From Leguminivora glycinivorella (lineage: Eukaryota > Arthropoda > Insecta > Lepidoptera > Tortricidae): a DNA stretch of 64,000 bases. The notes beneath the pieces were generated by a model. The model was not told the DNA's origin, did not search any database, and was given only the letters and a program-made list of their open reading frames with translations. A program made the position numbers and the translations under genes. Shown piece after piece: positions 34,801 through 43,730 of this stretch (its first letter is position 1; each line of letters starts with the position of its first letter). Where the stretch lies: contig NC_062975.1 in assembly GCF_023078275.1 (NCBI RefSeq), forward strand, positions 6,051,141-6,115,140, in the 5' to 3' direction.

Positions 34801-37216
34801 CTGCCATAGAACTCTTACATTTGCCATAGAACCTATACCTAAAGATCAAACAGTTTCTAAGAGAACAATCTTATCTAACACTTGTAAAATATTTGACCCT
34901 CTTGGGCTCTTAAGTGCTTGCACTATAACACTAAAAATCTTACTTCAAAAACTGTGGTCTCTCAAGTTGACATGGGATGAGGAAGTACCCACGGACATAA
35001 AGAAGACGTGGCTTAAAGTACATAATGATTTGCATGCTTTACTTTCGGTTTCTGTACCTAGACATGTACAATGCTCTGCCCCTGTCAATTGTGAGATCCA
35101 TTGTTTTGTAGATGCATCTAAAGATGCTTATGCCGCGTGCGTATACGTACGTACCACAGATAGTACAGACTTTATAACTGTCAGACTGCTTTGCGCAAAG
35201 ACCCGAGTCTGTCCCTTGACGCCTCAAACTATACCGAAGCTAGAATTGTCAGCAGCCTTACTGGGTGCTAGATTAGTTTCGAAGGTCAGCGGAGCTCTCC
35301 GTTGCTCCATACACAGAACGGTTTTCTGGTCCGACTCCACCATAGCCCTTGGCTGGATAAAAACGAGTCCTAAAATACTTAAAACATTTGTGTGTAACAG
35401 AGTGAATGAAATTCGTGAGCTTACCTCTAGAGACTCGTGGCGACACGTGCCCACTGATAAAAATCCCGCTGACCTCGCCTCGAGAGGAGTATCTCCAAGT
35501 CTCCTTGTCGAGTCTCCTTTGTGGTGGGAAGGTCCAGCTTTCCTGAAACATGTAGAATCTGAATGGCCTCAAAACCCCACCGCTGAGACTGTTTTACCTG
35601 AAATAAAAGTCTTACAGTCAAACATAAAAAATAACAATGAAACTAATAATTTAATTGACATAACAAGATACTCAAGTTCATTACGCTTAAAAAGAATAAT
35701 TGGCTATGTACACAGATTCATAAGTAATTGCAAAATCAAAGAAAAACATAATCGATCATCTGGGCCCCTTAAAGAAAATGAGCTCAGTTCAGCCTTAACT
35801 TACCTTATAAAAATAGCTCAGTCAGAGTCATTTAAAAATGAAATAAAACTAATAAATAATCATAAAAAACTTACCTCATCCCATATGTTACAGCTGTCCC
35901 CGTTTCTTGATGACGTCGGCGTACTGAGAGTAGGTGGTCGGCTTGATAATAGTGATTATAGCTATGATAAAAAGCATCCAGTGTTACTACACGCTAAACA
36001 TTACTTAACTAAATTGTTGATGCGAGCCGAGCATCTACGCATAAAGCATGCGGGCCCTCAGCTACTCCTGGCAAGCTTCAAAGACCAGTATTGGCCCCTT
36101 GGGGGTAGAAAGTTGGCACAAAGCATATACCATCGCTGCGTAATTTGCACTCGTCTTAGAGCCAAAGCCATGGAGCCGCTGATGGGCCACCTGCCAGCTA
36201 GTAGAATCACTCCTAACTATCCTTTTGTTATAACGGGTACAGATTTCTGCGGTCCCTTTTCCATTTCAAGCAAAATAGGACGCGGAAACAGAATTAGCAA
36301 ATGCTACATTTGTATATTTATTTGCTTTTGGACTAAGGCAGTCCATTTAGAAACCGTTAGTGACCTTAGTGCTCAAGCATTCATTTCTTGCCTTCGCAGA
36401 TTCATTTCGCGTAGAGGAAGACCTAGTCAAATTTATTGTGATAACGGTACCAATTTTGTGGGTGCAAACAATGAACTAGGACGAGCATTACAGGCAGGCA
36501 TGAGGTCCATATATAATTATACAGCCGAAGAGCGCATTCAGTTCATATTTAACCCCCCTTACTCCCCTACCTTCGGTGGATTGTGGGAATCAAATATTAA
36601 ATGTTTAAAATATCATTTAAAAAGAACAATAGGTAACTCTAGCTTAACGTTTGTGGAGTTTAGTACCCTTTGTACGGAAGTCGAAGCGGTCCTCAACTCC
36701 CGACCCCTCACTCCTCTTACATGTAACCCCAGCGACCTTTCTCCCCTCTCCCCAGGGCACTTCCTCATCGGCCGGCCCCTGACTTCGCTGGCGTCCCCTC
36801 CTGCTGCAGCCGGAAAGGGCATAAAGACGCGCTATCAGCTGATCGAGTCGCTGCGTGACGGTTTCGCTAAGAGGTGGAAGAACGAGTACCTCTCAGAGCT
36901 ACAGAAACGCACAAAATGGAGACATCCCTACAGACCTCTTAATGAAGGTGCAATGGTAGTGTTTAAGGATGATAAATTATACTACGGCAAGGACGGAATC
37001 GCCAGGGTGGGCGATTTTAGAACTATTCGAGGAATAGAACGAAGGGCACTGAACAAGGTGTGTCCTCTCCCCGTCGACGATGATGACATGTTGGAGGAAA
37101 CTTCAGCGCCGATCGACCCTTCAGCTCCCTCCAACGGGCCCCCAGCATGTCTGCGACAACAGGTTCCTGCGCGGGGCGCGGGCACCGGGGGCATGAGCCC
37201 CACCACCGACCATTAG
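31862..37216 (+). CDS. BEL/Pao retrotransposon gag-pol polyprotein, intact
   Basis: An uninterrupted 1784-residue frame. Residues ~1-370 form gag with the Pao-type DUF1759 region (LPTFDGNYFLWLEFRDTF). CCHC zinc knuckles lie at ~375-430 (CTNCLRRGHESHNC). The aspartic protease at ~495-630 has DAGSQ at its active site and IGAE downstream. Reverse transcriptase spans ~760-940 with YMDD at ~907. The RNase H-like region at ~1078-1205 shows FVDAS, LELSAA, WSDST and NPADLASRG. The integrase has an HHCC zinc region at ~1380-1430, then GTDFCGPF, CDNGTNF and GLWESN at ~1458, 1527 and 1574 giving D, D, E. A C-terminal DUF5641-like part reaches ~1733. The last 22 residues are encoded inside the 3' LTR. 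Gag and pol share one frame, as is usual for BEL. It makes the particle, copies the RNA and inserts the DNA. No stop or frameshift, so it may be active. No envelope gene is seen. Confidence 0.95.
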   Translation: MSPPTTPHGSVDIGALEVELKLKDLIKQRGSIRGRLTHFEQFIAELERIKTEQISEAQFNELNLRSVKMEALFSDFEKCQSQIELSYASPDEQFREREKTESRFYSSLASAQTLLKSRPKNNEDKQSSYSSCSRQDNVNIKLPVIKLPTFDGNYFLWLEFRDTFESLIDNNETIPDINKFHYLRSSLEGSAALVIKSIEFSSQNYKVAWDLLCQRYNNKKILINNHLKALFKIEPLTRESHKSLRYLIDLVTKNLRALTTLGQPVDQWDTLIIFMVSSKLDSTTSGKWEEYRNNLSDLPLLDEFIEFLRNRADILETTLANRHDKSVSHIHKDSQQKSEHKGAFTPNEHKGPFTHNKFSKSFIASSTSKAAVISCPMCSQGHRIIDCESFKSLPLESKWSEALKLKLCTNCLRRGHESHNCRLGDCRLCHKKHNTLLHKENNVSKPLLVTTSTVGTSNDLEVVNQPHKALSVRSGKQVILGTALIKVSNPNTNAEYVARAVLDAGSQSCFITENLKNKLGLGNPEPDSLDISGIKKIKLSVSDQCDVNISSLTSQFQVNLDCLVISEITDELPNWPVDITQLDIPKNIQLADPNFHQVSDIDVLIGAEIFYELLLFEKISLGKNKPLLVSTEFGWIVAGRLWPINNPNSKASQKLHCFFTKEISEKLTKFWNLEELPAAKAPLSADEEFCEEHFKAHTYRLPDGRFTVKMPLKETPENSLGDSYRGAAKRFYTLEKKLNSNPDLKKQYSDFIHEYESLGHLTRIDKPKFGYYLAHFCVLREQSESTKLRVVFDGSMKSASLKSLNDIQFVGPVVQDDLFNILTRFRQHKYVFTGDIEKCYRQILIDDSQRHLQLILWREDSTKPLEVLQLNTVSYGTASAPFLSTRCLLQLALECPDPLVSEVIKSDCYMDDVLTGADSKETLSHILHGVVGTLNSACFPVHKFRSNCPDIFEDSALSENLNLSKQSSVLGVQWTPATAHCHRTLTFAIEPIPKDQTVSKRTILSNTCKIFDPLGLLSACTITLKILLQKLWSLKLTWDEEVPTDIKKTWLKVHNDLHALLSVSVPRHVQCSAPVNCEIHCFVDASKDAYAACVYVRTTDSTDFITVRLLCAKTRVCPLTPQTIPKLELSAALLGARLVSKVSGALRCSIHRTVFWSDSTIALGWIKTSPKILKTFVCNRVNEIRELTSRDSWRHVPTDKNPADLASRGVSPSLLVESPLWWEGPAFLKHVESEWPQNPTAETVLPEIKVLQSNIKNNNETNNLIDITRYSSSLRLKRIIGYVHRFISNCKIKEKHNRSSGPLKENELSSALTYLIKIAQSESFKNEIKLINNHKKLTSSHMLQLSPFLDDVGVLRVGGRLDNSDYSYDKKHPVLLHAKHYLTKLLMRAEHLRIKHAGPQLLLASFKDQYWPLGGRKLAQSIYHRCVICTRLRAKAMEPLMGHLPASRITPNYPFVITGTDFCGPFSISSKIGRGNRISKCYICIFICFWTKAVHLETVSDLSAQAFISCLRRFISRRGRPSQIYCDNGTNFVGANNELGRALQAGMRSIYNYTAEERIQFIFNPPYSPTFGGLWESNIKCLKYHLKRTIGNSSLTFVEFSTLCTEVEAVLNSRPLTPLTCNPSDLSPLSPGHFLIGRPLTSLASPPAAAGKGIKTRYQLIESLRDGFAKRWKNEYLSELQKRTKWRHPYRPLNEGAMVVFKDDKLYYGKDGIARVGDFRTIRGIERRALNKVCPLPVDDDDMLEETSAPIDPSAPSNGPPACLRQQVPARGAGTGGMSPTTDH

Positions 37217-37340
37217 CTCCAGCGGCTGCCATAGCGCCGCACGCGTCTTATCTTACTTAAATCTCTTTTTGTATCATTTTTGGATATTATATCCTTATAC
37301 CTAAACTTCATTAGTTTTACTTGCACCTTAATCGCCTGCA
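37148..37340 (+). repeat. 3' LTR of BEL/Pao element
   Basis: Same 193 bp as the 5' LTR with no difference seen. The polyprotein stop codon (37214-37216) lies inside it. The base run just before it is not a polypurine tract. ctgac at 37341-37345 completes the target duplication. Confidence 0.9.
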
Positions 37341-37383
37341 CTGACAAAGCGGCTTTATAGCAATCGACACAGTGGGACGTTTT
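37341..37383 (+). repeat. Right half of MITE R7
   Basis: ctgacaaagcggctttatag followed by caatcgacacagtgggacg and ttt completes the element started at 30542. Confidence 0.85.
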
Positions 37384-37837
37384 CCTTGCACACTCAAATA
37401 CTTAATAAATAAATAAAACTTATTTTTCTAATGTATGAATGCAGAATGCATTGACCCGTCTCGCAACAGGTGCAACTAATTGTTATACATATTTGCCCCG
37501 ACATTATGTAGAAAGGCGCGCGTCCTTGATGCGTGGGTCGCTTTTCGCGGCGAGCGGTCGCTGAACCCCGCAGCGGCATTCTGATATTACGATAAAGACA
37601 TTACCGCAGAATAAAATAATTGTATAATACGCACAGATTGGACACTTCCTATAAAACCGAAGTTATGGCACCCAATATTGTATGGACAAGTAAAAATATA
37701 ATAAAGCTTCAAATTAACTAAAATTCACTCAGGAATATATAGGTATTTGATTCGTAGACCTCAAAAAAATCGGGTTACAATGGGTTAAATGATAAGTAGC
37801 TGTTTAGGGTCAAATTAACTTACTTACTTCCTAAGCC
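37384..37837. other. No gene seen
   Basis: Flank of the BEL/MITE insertion. A short GC-rich stretch at 37515-37575 has no assignable feature. Confidence 0.5.
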
Positions 37838-38095
37838 TTCTTGAGCTTACCGTGGGCCCTCAGTCAATCTGTGTAAGAATGTCCTATAATATTTATTTTT
37901 TATTTTATTTTACTTGGCTGGCGCGATAACCCAAAATGAGCCATTGAACCATTTTGATGAACGAACCATTGAATGAATGAACCATTTTGCTCGGTCTTGT
38001 CTTGGGCAGTACCGCGCCAGTTTTTGCCGACGCCGAGCTCAAGGAAGACCTCCACTCCATCCGCCCAACGAATATCGTTAGGGTCAATGTTAAGG
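37838..38095 (+). repeat. SINE 3' fragment joined to an unassigned repeat
   Basis: 37838-37905 (agccttcttgagcttaccgt, ctcagtcaatctgtgtaag, tatttatttttta) is the 3' part of the SINE seen at 23310. The following ~190 bp (acttggctggcgcgataacc, gacctccactccatccgcc) resembles common insect LINE 3' non-coding sequence, without other copies here. Confidence 0.5.
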
Positions 38096-38953
38096 GTTAT
38101 TAAAAACCGAGTAATGATCTAATCTGTGGTTACACACGCATAGATGTCCCCTAATATGTATTAACTTTGAACACGAGATTTATTCTTATTATAACGATTA
38201 TACTGGCATCTTAATTGTCAAATCAATAACAAATTTTCGATATCGCTATGTCGCTACAAGTCTCAATGAAGTCTTATATTGCAGTATGAATAGTACGACT
38301 GGTGGCACATTCGGTGTATAAGGTGCATTCAGCATTCTGCTATGTATCCCACGGTGTAAATTATGACTTAATTACATAGCGATTGTAACACGAAACATGG
38401 TACAGTTTGTGCCATTCATGGAGACCCGCGCCTTAATTCGTGATGTCATGTTATTAAAGGTTAAATTTGACAAATCTTAGTGTTATTGTGGATGACACAA
38501 ACCATAGGTACTCTGTAACTTCTACAAATATGTACTTGTATCAAATATGCGCTACGTAGGTCTGGTAGACAGACAGAAGACATCATCTTCGCAATTGCGT
38601 AATTGTCGCGCGATATTTCATAGGAGACAAGGCAATATGGTTCCTCGAAAAATATTATTTATGCATAGGCAAGAGCTATGATTTATTAGCGTATTTCCGG
38701 TTTATAGGATTTATAAAATCGTGACACACAGTCACCTAGACTGGCAAAACGTCGAAGAAATTAAGTTAATAAATAATAATGAAATTAACAACGAGTAAGC
38801 ATAGTGATTCAGTTAGAAAATGATTTTAGTTAGTTTTATAAATATCATCAAAAATAATCTTTTGATTCGCCTTTATACTGCCTTCTTACTTCTGTTGTAT
38901 CTACTTATAAAGTTGTTTCTGTGGTGTTTTGGCTAGCCGCTATTTGATACTGA
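38096..38953. other. No gene seen
   Basis: AT-rich, nothing assignable. Confidence 0.5.
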
Positions 38954-39039
38954 TGTACATTGAGCTCCAAAGGTGCATGGCAAATTTATCAATGAATTCA
39001 TTCATAATTTCTCCATGCAATTTTGCAGCTCACTGTGCA
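38954..39039. repeat. Small MITE (R8), copy 1
   Basis: 86 bp with inverse ends (tgtacattgagctcc versus agctcactgtgca) and an identical core atttatcaatgaattcattc shared with 46657-46735. Confidence 0.75.
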
Positions 39040-39319
39040 ATAAAGCGTTCACTTACTTGCGTTGTATTAAAACAAGTAGGTACACAGTGACATATAAATT
39101 GTATTCGCGTTAGTCTCGGTATCGCCTCGACATCTGTATAAACCTCACATAAATCTCAATCTGCAGCCTGTCTGTTACATGTGGCATTAATTGGCCTGAC
39201 TATTTGATCTAAATTGGTATTGGTTTGGTTGGAAATCGGAGCAGAATTCAATGGCTTCGCGTATAATTAAGTGTATTTACGAAATTGCTTGAAAATCTTT
39301 AAATTAAATAATTAATACA

Positions 39320-39605
39320 TTTTCCCCTCACTAGCTCGGAAACACATGTTTTGTCCTTTAATACTAGCGGGTAAAAACGCATTTTATCCACTAGTGGGTA
39401 AAGTAATTTGACCTTGAATAAAGTCAAATTAACTGTTTTAAAATTGATAAAAGTAGGTGAATCTAGTAAGTAGTAGTACCTATTTACCACCTGTGGAATT
39501 ACTGGAAGCAGTGATAAACGCATTTTTTGCGTTGTAGTTTCCTCGCTATAGTGAGGGGAAAAGTTTTGTGTTACACTCGGGTGCCAATGTATTTTACTTC
39601 TCGTG
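39320..39605. repeat. Diverged inverted-repeat element
   Basis: tttcccctcactagctcgga at the left and the inverse tagtgaggggaaaag near 39550 suggest a decayed element. Further acactcgggtgcc and ctcgtgtgtta words follow to 39608. Boundaries are uncertain. Confidence 0.45.
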
Positions 39606-39785
39606 TGTTAAAAAACAACTTTGCCCCCTTGTATAACAAATAACTATTGTAATACTGATACAGGTGTACTTTTCTCTAAAAGGGGTCTTCCAGCTAGACA
39701 AGTTATGTATCTCACGTTAAAACCTTTGGTTATCAAAAAATATAAGGACATTTTATAGGTGGTATGGAATAATTTAATGAGATAC

Positions 39786-39836
39786 TATAATAGTACATTG
39801 TGCAAAGGGGAGGAAGTTGCACAATGTACTATTATA
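39786..39836. repeat. Perfect 20-bp-arm hairpin
   Basis: tataatagtacattgtgcaa and ttgcacaatgtactattata are exact complements separated by 11 bases. Confidence 0.85.
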
Positions 39837-39914
39837 CTCGAGTCTTTAAATCGCTCCGGCAAGCCGTCGCGATTACTCTCGTTAGTAATATTCATACTCG
39901 GGTTACACACAATG

Positions 39915-40078
39915 TTTTTCATCACACTCGCAACGCAATGTAAAAAATATGTAAATAGATATAAAAAAGTTAAGTACGATACAAGAAATTTCATTATTCC
40001 CTTGGGAGAACGATTTTTCTATAACTCATGCTCCGCCTGCGTGCAATAGCACATTTAAAGTGCGGGTGTGATGAAAAA
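39915..40078. repeat. MITE (R9), copy 1
   Basis: The ends tttttcatcacactcgc and gcgggtgtgatgaaaaa are inverse complements. A diverged copy is at 44851-45000, sharing gttacacacaatgtttttca just outside the left end and a cgctctgcctgc-like interior. Confidence 0.75.
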
Positions 40079-40613
40079 TGATTAGTACATAATTATTTGT
40101 GATAATTAAAATACCATAACCATAATAAGAGACTCCTAGTTTAAACGTAACCTCAACCGTTACAATCTAGACAAGCGATTTAAGTACTCCTAATTTTAAT
40201 TACATTTAATAAAATTCAAGACTTATAAAATATAGTTAGAGTCGTCGGTGCAAATGTTACTTTAATCGTAAAACTTCGATGAAATTAAAACGTTTCCTTA
40301 AACCTTGCATAGCGGCGCTTTGAACATAGTTGGAACTAGAAAATGAAAAATGATTAGTACATAATTATTTGTGATAATTAAAATACCATAACCATAATAA
40401 GAGACTCCTAGTTTAAACGTAACCTCAACCGTAATAATCTAGACATAGACAAGCGATTTAATACTCCTACTTTTAATTACATTTAATAAAATTCAAGACT
40501 TATAAAATATAGTTAGAATCGTCGGTGCAAATGTTACTTTAATCGTAAAACTTCGATGAAATTACAACGTTTCCTTAAACCTTGCATAGCGGCGCTTTGA
40601 ACATAGTTCCAAC
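40071..40613 (+). repeat. Tandem duplication, 272-bp unit
   Basis: 40071-40342 and 40343-40613 are near-identical from atgaaaaatgattagtacat to gcgctttgaacatagtt. They differ by a handful of substitutions and a short tagaca insertion in the second copy. Non-coding. The first unit starts at the edge of MITE R9. Confidence 0.88.
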
Positions 40614-40848
40614 TTATGATTAGGCCTGATTATCTGGAATCTACATTCTAGATCAACAAGTCAAATTTGTAGGCAGTGTAGGCACCTATTAGCTTGAAAG
40701 AATCTTTATAACTCATAAGAACAATGCACGTAAATGAGTTCTTATACAAATAATTTATCTTGACGATTAAATATTTTTAATTTAGCATGTAGTCCAGAAG
40801 ATTAATCTTCTTTTTCCAATTTAATTAAATGTGTACATCTCAACTTAT

Positions 40849-40984
40849 TATACTCTGTCAAACAAGTCTGTCAGTAAATAAGAACAAAGAAAACTATAGG
40901 TATCCTTTTCATGCACCCTAAAGAAAAAGATGCATATAGTTTTCTTAGTTCTTATTTACTGACAGACTTGTTTGACAGAGTATA
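40849..40984. repeat. Near-perfect long-hairpin MITE
   Basis: 136 bp. The left arm tatactctgtcaaacaagtc continues through cagtaaataagaac to gaaaactata, and the right arm is its inverse to gacagagtata. About 50 bp per arm with one visible one-base difference, and a ~35-bp loop. Confidence 0.9.
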
Positions 40985-41090
40985 GATCGATCAATCTCTC
41001 AGGCCGTGTGTCACTAAGATTACTCCTAGCTAACTTGTCGCGGAGGGACAGCCTTCGAAGGCTCGTTACGAGTGAGTTATTGCCGGTGAA

Positions 41091-41158
41091 AATTGTATTA
41101 ATAAACGGCAGGTTGTTAATTGGGACGGACGTCGAATGAATCAGAATATGAAGTCGAC
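41091..41158 (+). repeat. Direct repeat flanking R1 copy C (left)
   Basis: cggcaggttgttaattggga, then acgtcgaatg and aatatgaagtcgac, is repeated with changes at 42061-42135 on the far side of R1 copy C. Confidence 0.7.
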
Positions 41159-41274
41159 AGGCTTAGTTGGCATACAGTGTAGGTATTGGTGAGTTCTCTT
41201 TGCCAGTAGTATCACAGATTAATAATAAGTTACTAACGTAAGTAGTACCTTCATACAGTGCTGGCACAACTCGG

Positions 41275-42051
41275 ACACTGGCGATCAAATATATGAAAGA
41301 GGCGCGTTCCTAGCATAGAGTATATTGAATAGTATGGTATAGAGTTATCAGTCAAGATTTTCGAATGCAGCGCCATCTATTATTAAGTTACGACAACTTT
41401 TCATGTGACTTTCCATGCCTTAAGGTTCCTTTTCGAACATAAATCATGATGGAACGCCACATATTTATGGCGGGATTCCTAAATAGATCATTCATCAAAC
41501 AGTCACATTAATCAGTATTTGAACGCTAACTCATTTGCCAAAGAAGTTCACATTAACAAAATTTACAATTTAATACATGTAATTAGCCATAGAAGGCCGT
41601 TCGCTAGTTTGCGGTTGGTACAGCGACATCTAGCGTAAATTTTGGACATCAAAAAATACTTATACATTTTACGAAAACAAGTCATTACCCAGTTTGCGGA
41701 AGTAACAGTGACATCTAACGAACAACTTCCACTACGCAAATAATTGTTTTTCACGCCCTCTATCGTTAATTTTCCTAAACATATCCAAAGTACATCGGAT
41801 TTACTATTTCCTTTGACTGAAAACACCATGGTTCCTAGCACACAGTCTAAGCTGTGTAGGTGAACGCGTACTGTGCTTGTATGAGAAAAATATCACTCAT
41901 ACATACAAGCAATATCAATAGCAATATCAGGTCGACTGTTCGCGTTTTTGACAGGCGGTAACTGTGAGGTACCTGAGAGGGGGTGGGATGCACTTTCAGC
42001 GGGGAGCGGGAGTGGCCATACTGTACGATAGTACTCTTTATTATACTGTGG
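41275..42051 (+). repeat. Dispersed repeat family R1, copy C, interrupted
   Basis: Matches copy B (15479-15703) but is split after gcgcgttcctagca by the 515-bp insertion 41316-41830. It resumes at cacagtctaagct (41841). Confidence 0.85.
41316..41830. mobile_element. 515-bp insertion with 10-bp target duplication
   Basis: gttcctagca occurs immediately before (41306-41315) and after (41831-41840). The empty site is visible in copies A and B. The insert starts tagagtatattg and ends aaacaccatg. It contains variants of a g(c/a)catcta motif at about 41372, 41627 and 41711 and has no credible protein. The class is undetermined: neither a simple A-rich tail nor clear inverted ends were seen. Confidence 0.7.
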
Positions 42052-42060
42052 TGCTGGGCT

Positions 42061-42135
42061 ATTGTATTATTTAATATAGGTACGGCAGGTCGTTAATTGG
42101 GACGCACGTCGCACGGCTAGGAATATGAAGTCGAC
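42061..42135 (+). repeat. Direct repeat flanking R1 copy C (right)
   Basis: Counterpart of 41091-41158: cggcaggtcgttaattggga ... gaatatgaagtcgac. Confidence 0.7.
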
Positions 42136-42827
42136 GAATTGACTAACCAGCCGACTAAGCCGAGATGATGATCCCTTGCAAAATGATTACGAAACGCTTA
42201 GTGTCTCTGCTATCGGTATTCCATATTAGTGAAACAGTGTTAGTTGCATTTCGTTTAATACCGAGCGTAGAGGATTGGCAAGATGGCTATGCATCCTTTA
42301 TGTTGGTGACGACGTTTGAAAAAAAAACTACGTATACAGAATCGTCCCTATGATGATGATGACCATATTGACTTAAAGTTTGAAACACTTATACAAATAT
42401 ATACTGGACATAGACACAATGGTTAGACTCAAAAGATCAAGATACATTACAATTAGAAAAGTAGGTGACACTCACACAATAAAAGCGAAACTCCAATCTA
42501 AAAACCCACTTCCCAATTTGTTACGTCCAAATTAACATGTAACTCCATACATACGGTCATAAACTTTGCACAAAAACTTAGTCCTGTTACTTCTCTCCAT
42601 ACAATGAGTTCTCACGAGGTGGTTTGCCTGGGAACTTGCGTACAATGGTCATGCACCTGTACGTAACAATAGTTTTCCACGATAGCTATCGAGGAGAGGA
42701 TACCCGGCTTTCATCATGTGGTTAAGAGTTAAATTGGACCTCTGGTTAGTTAATAGTTGGAATGTAGAATAGGGCACTTGAAATGATAGGTTTTTTTGAT
42801 CTTCGTGGGTTACTGAATAAATAAAAA
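42136..42827. other. No gene seen
   Basis: AT-rich. A 62-codon frame at 42165 has no recognisable protein character. Confidence 0.5.
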
Positions 42828-42903
42828 GCCACGGTTGGAATCAAACCAGCGTTCATTGCTTTCGCGGCAGGTGCCAGAGCCTTTCAGCCTCGTGAGTCAC
42901 GGT
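42828..42903 (-). repeat. tRNA-like remnant (possible SINE head)
   Basis: The minus strand shows gtgactcacgaggctgaaag and, at B-box distance, ggtttgattcc. It resembles a decayed tRNA-derived SINE head; the A-box is poor. Not a functional tRNA. Confidence 0.3.
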
Positions 42904-43061
42904 GACTAAGAGTCGAATTTTTCCAAGTCTATGCATTTCTGTACTGAAGGCTTGTTGCGCCCCTGGCTATAACTATAGATTCTAATAATATAGACCCTAA
43001 ATATAGGTTCTTGAAACATTTTTTCTTAAGTGCAACGAATTCGGAAAGCTTCTAGGTATAA

Positions 43062-43192
43062 GTCCGTTAACATTATCCGATCCGATATCGGATGCCAGAA
43101 GGATTTCAATGGAAAAAATTCAAGATGGCGCCTGTAATGTATGGGATATCGGTCCGATATCCGATGTCGGATTGGATAATGTGAAAACGCAC
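43062..43192. repeat. PIF/Harbinger-like MITE, copy 2
   Basis: 131 bp with gtccgttaacattatccgat and the inverse ending ggataatgtgaaaacgcac, flanked by TAA on both sides (43059-43061 and 43193-43195). Same family as 28454-28571, in the opposite orientation judging from the centre. Confidence 0.8.
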
Positions 43193-43565
43193 TAAGGGTA
43201 AGGTGTAAGGATTCCCATACATTCTATTACGAGTCTTCCTCGAGATAAGCGGTAGAGGAGCCTAAATATGCTCAGCAGCTCTGCAAAGTTTTCGCTCCTA
43301 TTACTTTTACTTAATTAAAAAGATCACAAAATCGTGCACCCATCATTAACTGAAATTAGATTAGGAAAGTCGATTAATGTGTTACGTTAAACGCCTGACA
43401 GTTCGTAATCCAACATGCCCTCATTTTCCACCATCCATAAACTCTTACTCGAAACATAACATAATTGAAAATTACCCACTTTCTTATAAAAGCAGTGGCT
43501 AATGGTTATCACTGCAGAGAGCAGGTAATTTTGTTTCATTACACCGTATAGGTTTACAGCTGGAC

Positions 43566-43680
43566 TAGCCAAAGTGACAAACGTTGACGCTATGTGGCAA
43601 TCGAAACGCAATCTGGCTTTATTGGACCACTACAGAAGAGCGATAGGGAGGGGTACCTATACGCTTATATTATCTTCGGG
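43566..43680 (+). repeat. Diverged R4-related fragment
   Basis: The words gactagccaaagtgacaa, gcaatcgaaacgcaatctgg and agaagagcgatagg follow the R4 order (agccgaatg, gaaacg.agtctgg, agagcgatag). Confidence 0.45.
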
Positions 43681-43730
43681 GGCTATACAGATAAACTTCG
43701 ACCCATTGGGGTCTTTTGTGCAATTACCCC

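Noticed and set aside
32647..37232. Numerous minus-strand frames within the BEL element
   Set aside because: Shadows of the plus-strand polyprotein with no domains of their own.
41563..41841. 92-codon minus-strand frame in the 515-bp insertion
   Set aside because: Ends within the target duplication and shows no known motif. Its Cys/Asn content matches the catcta repeats.
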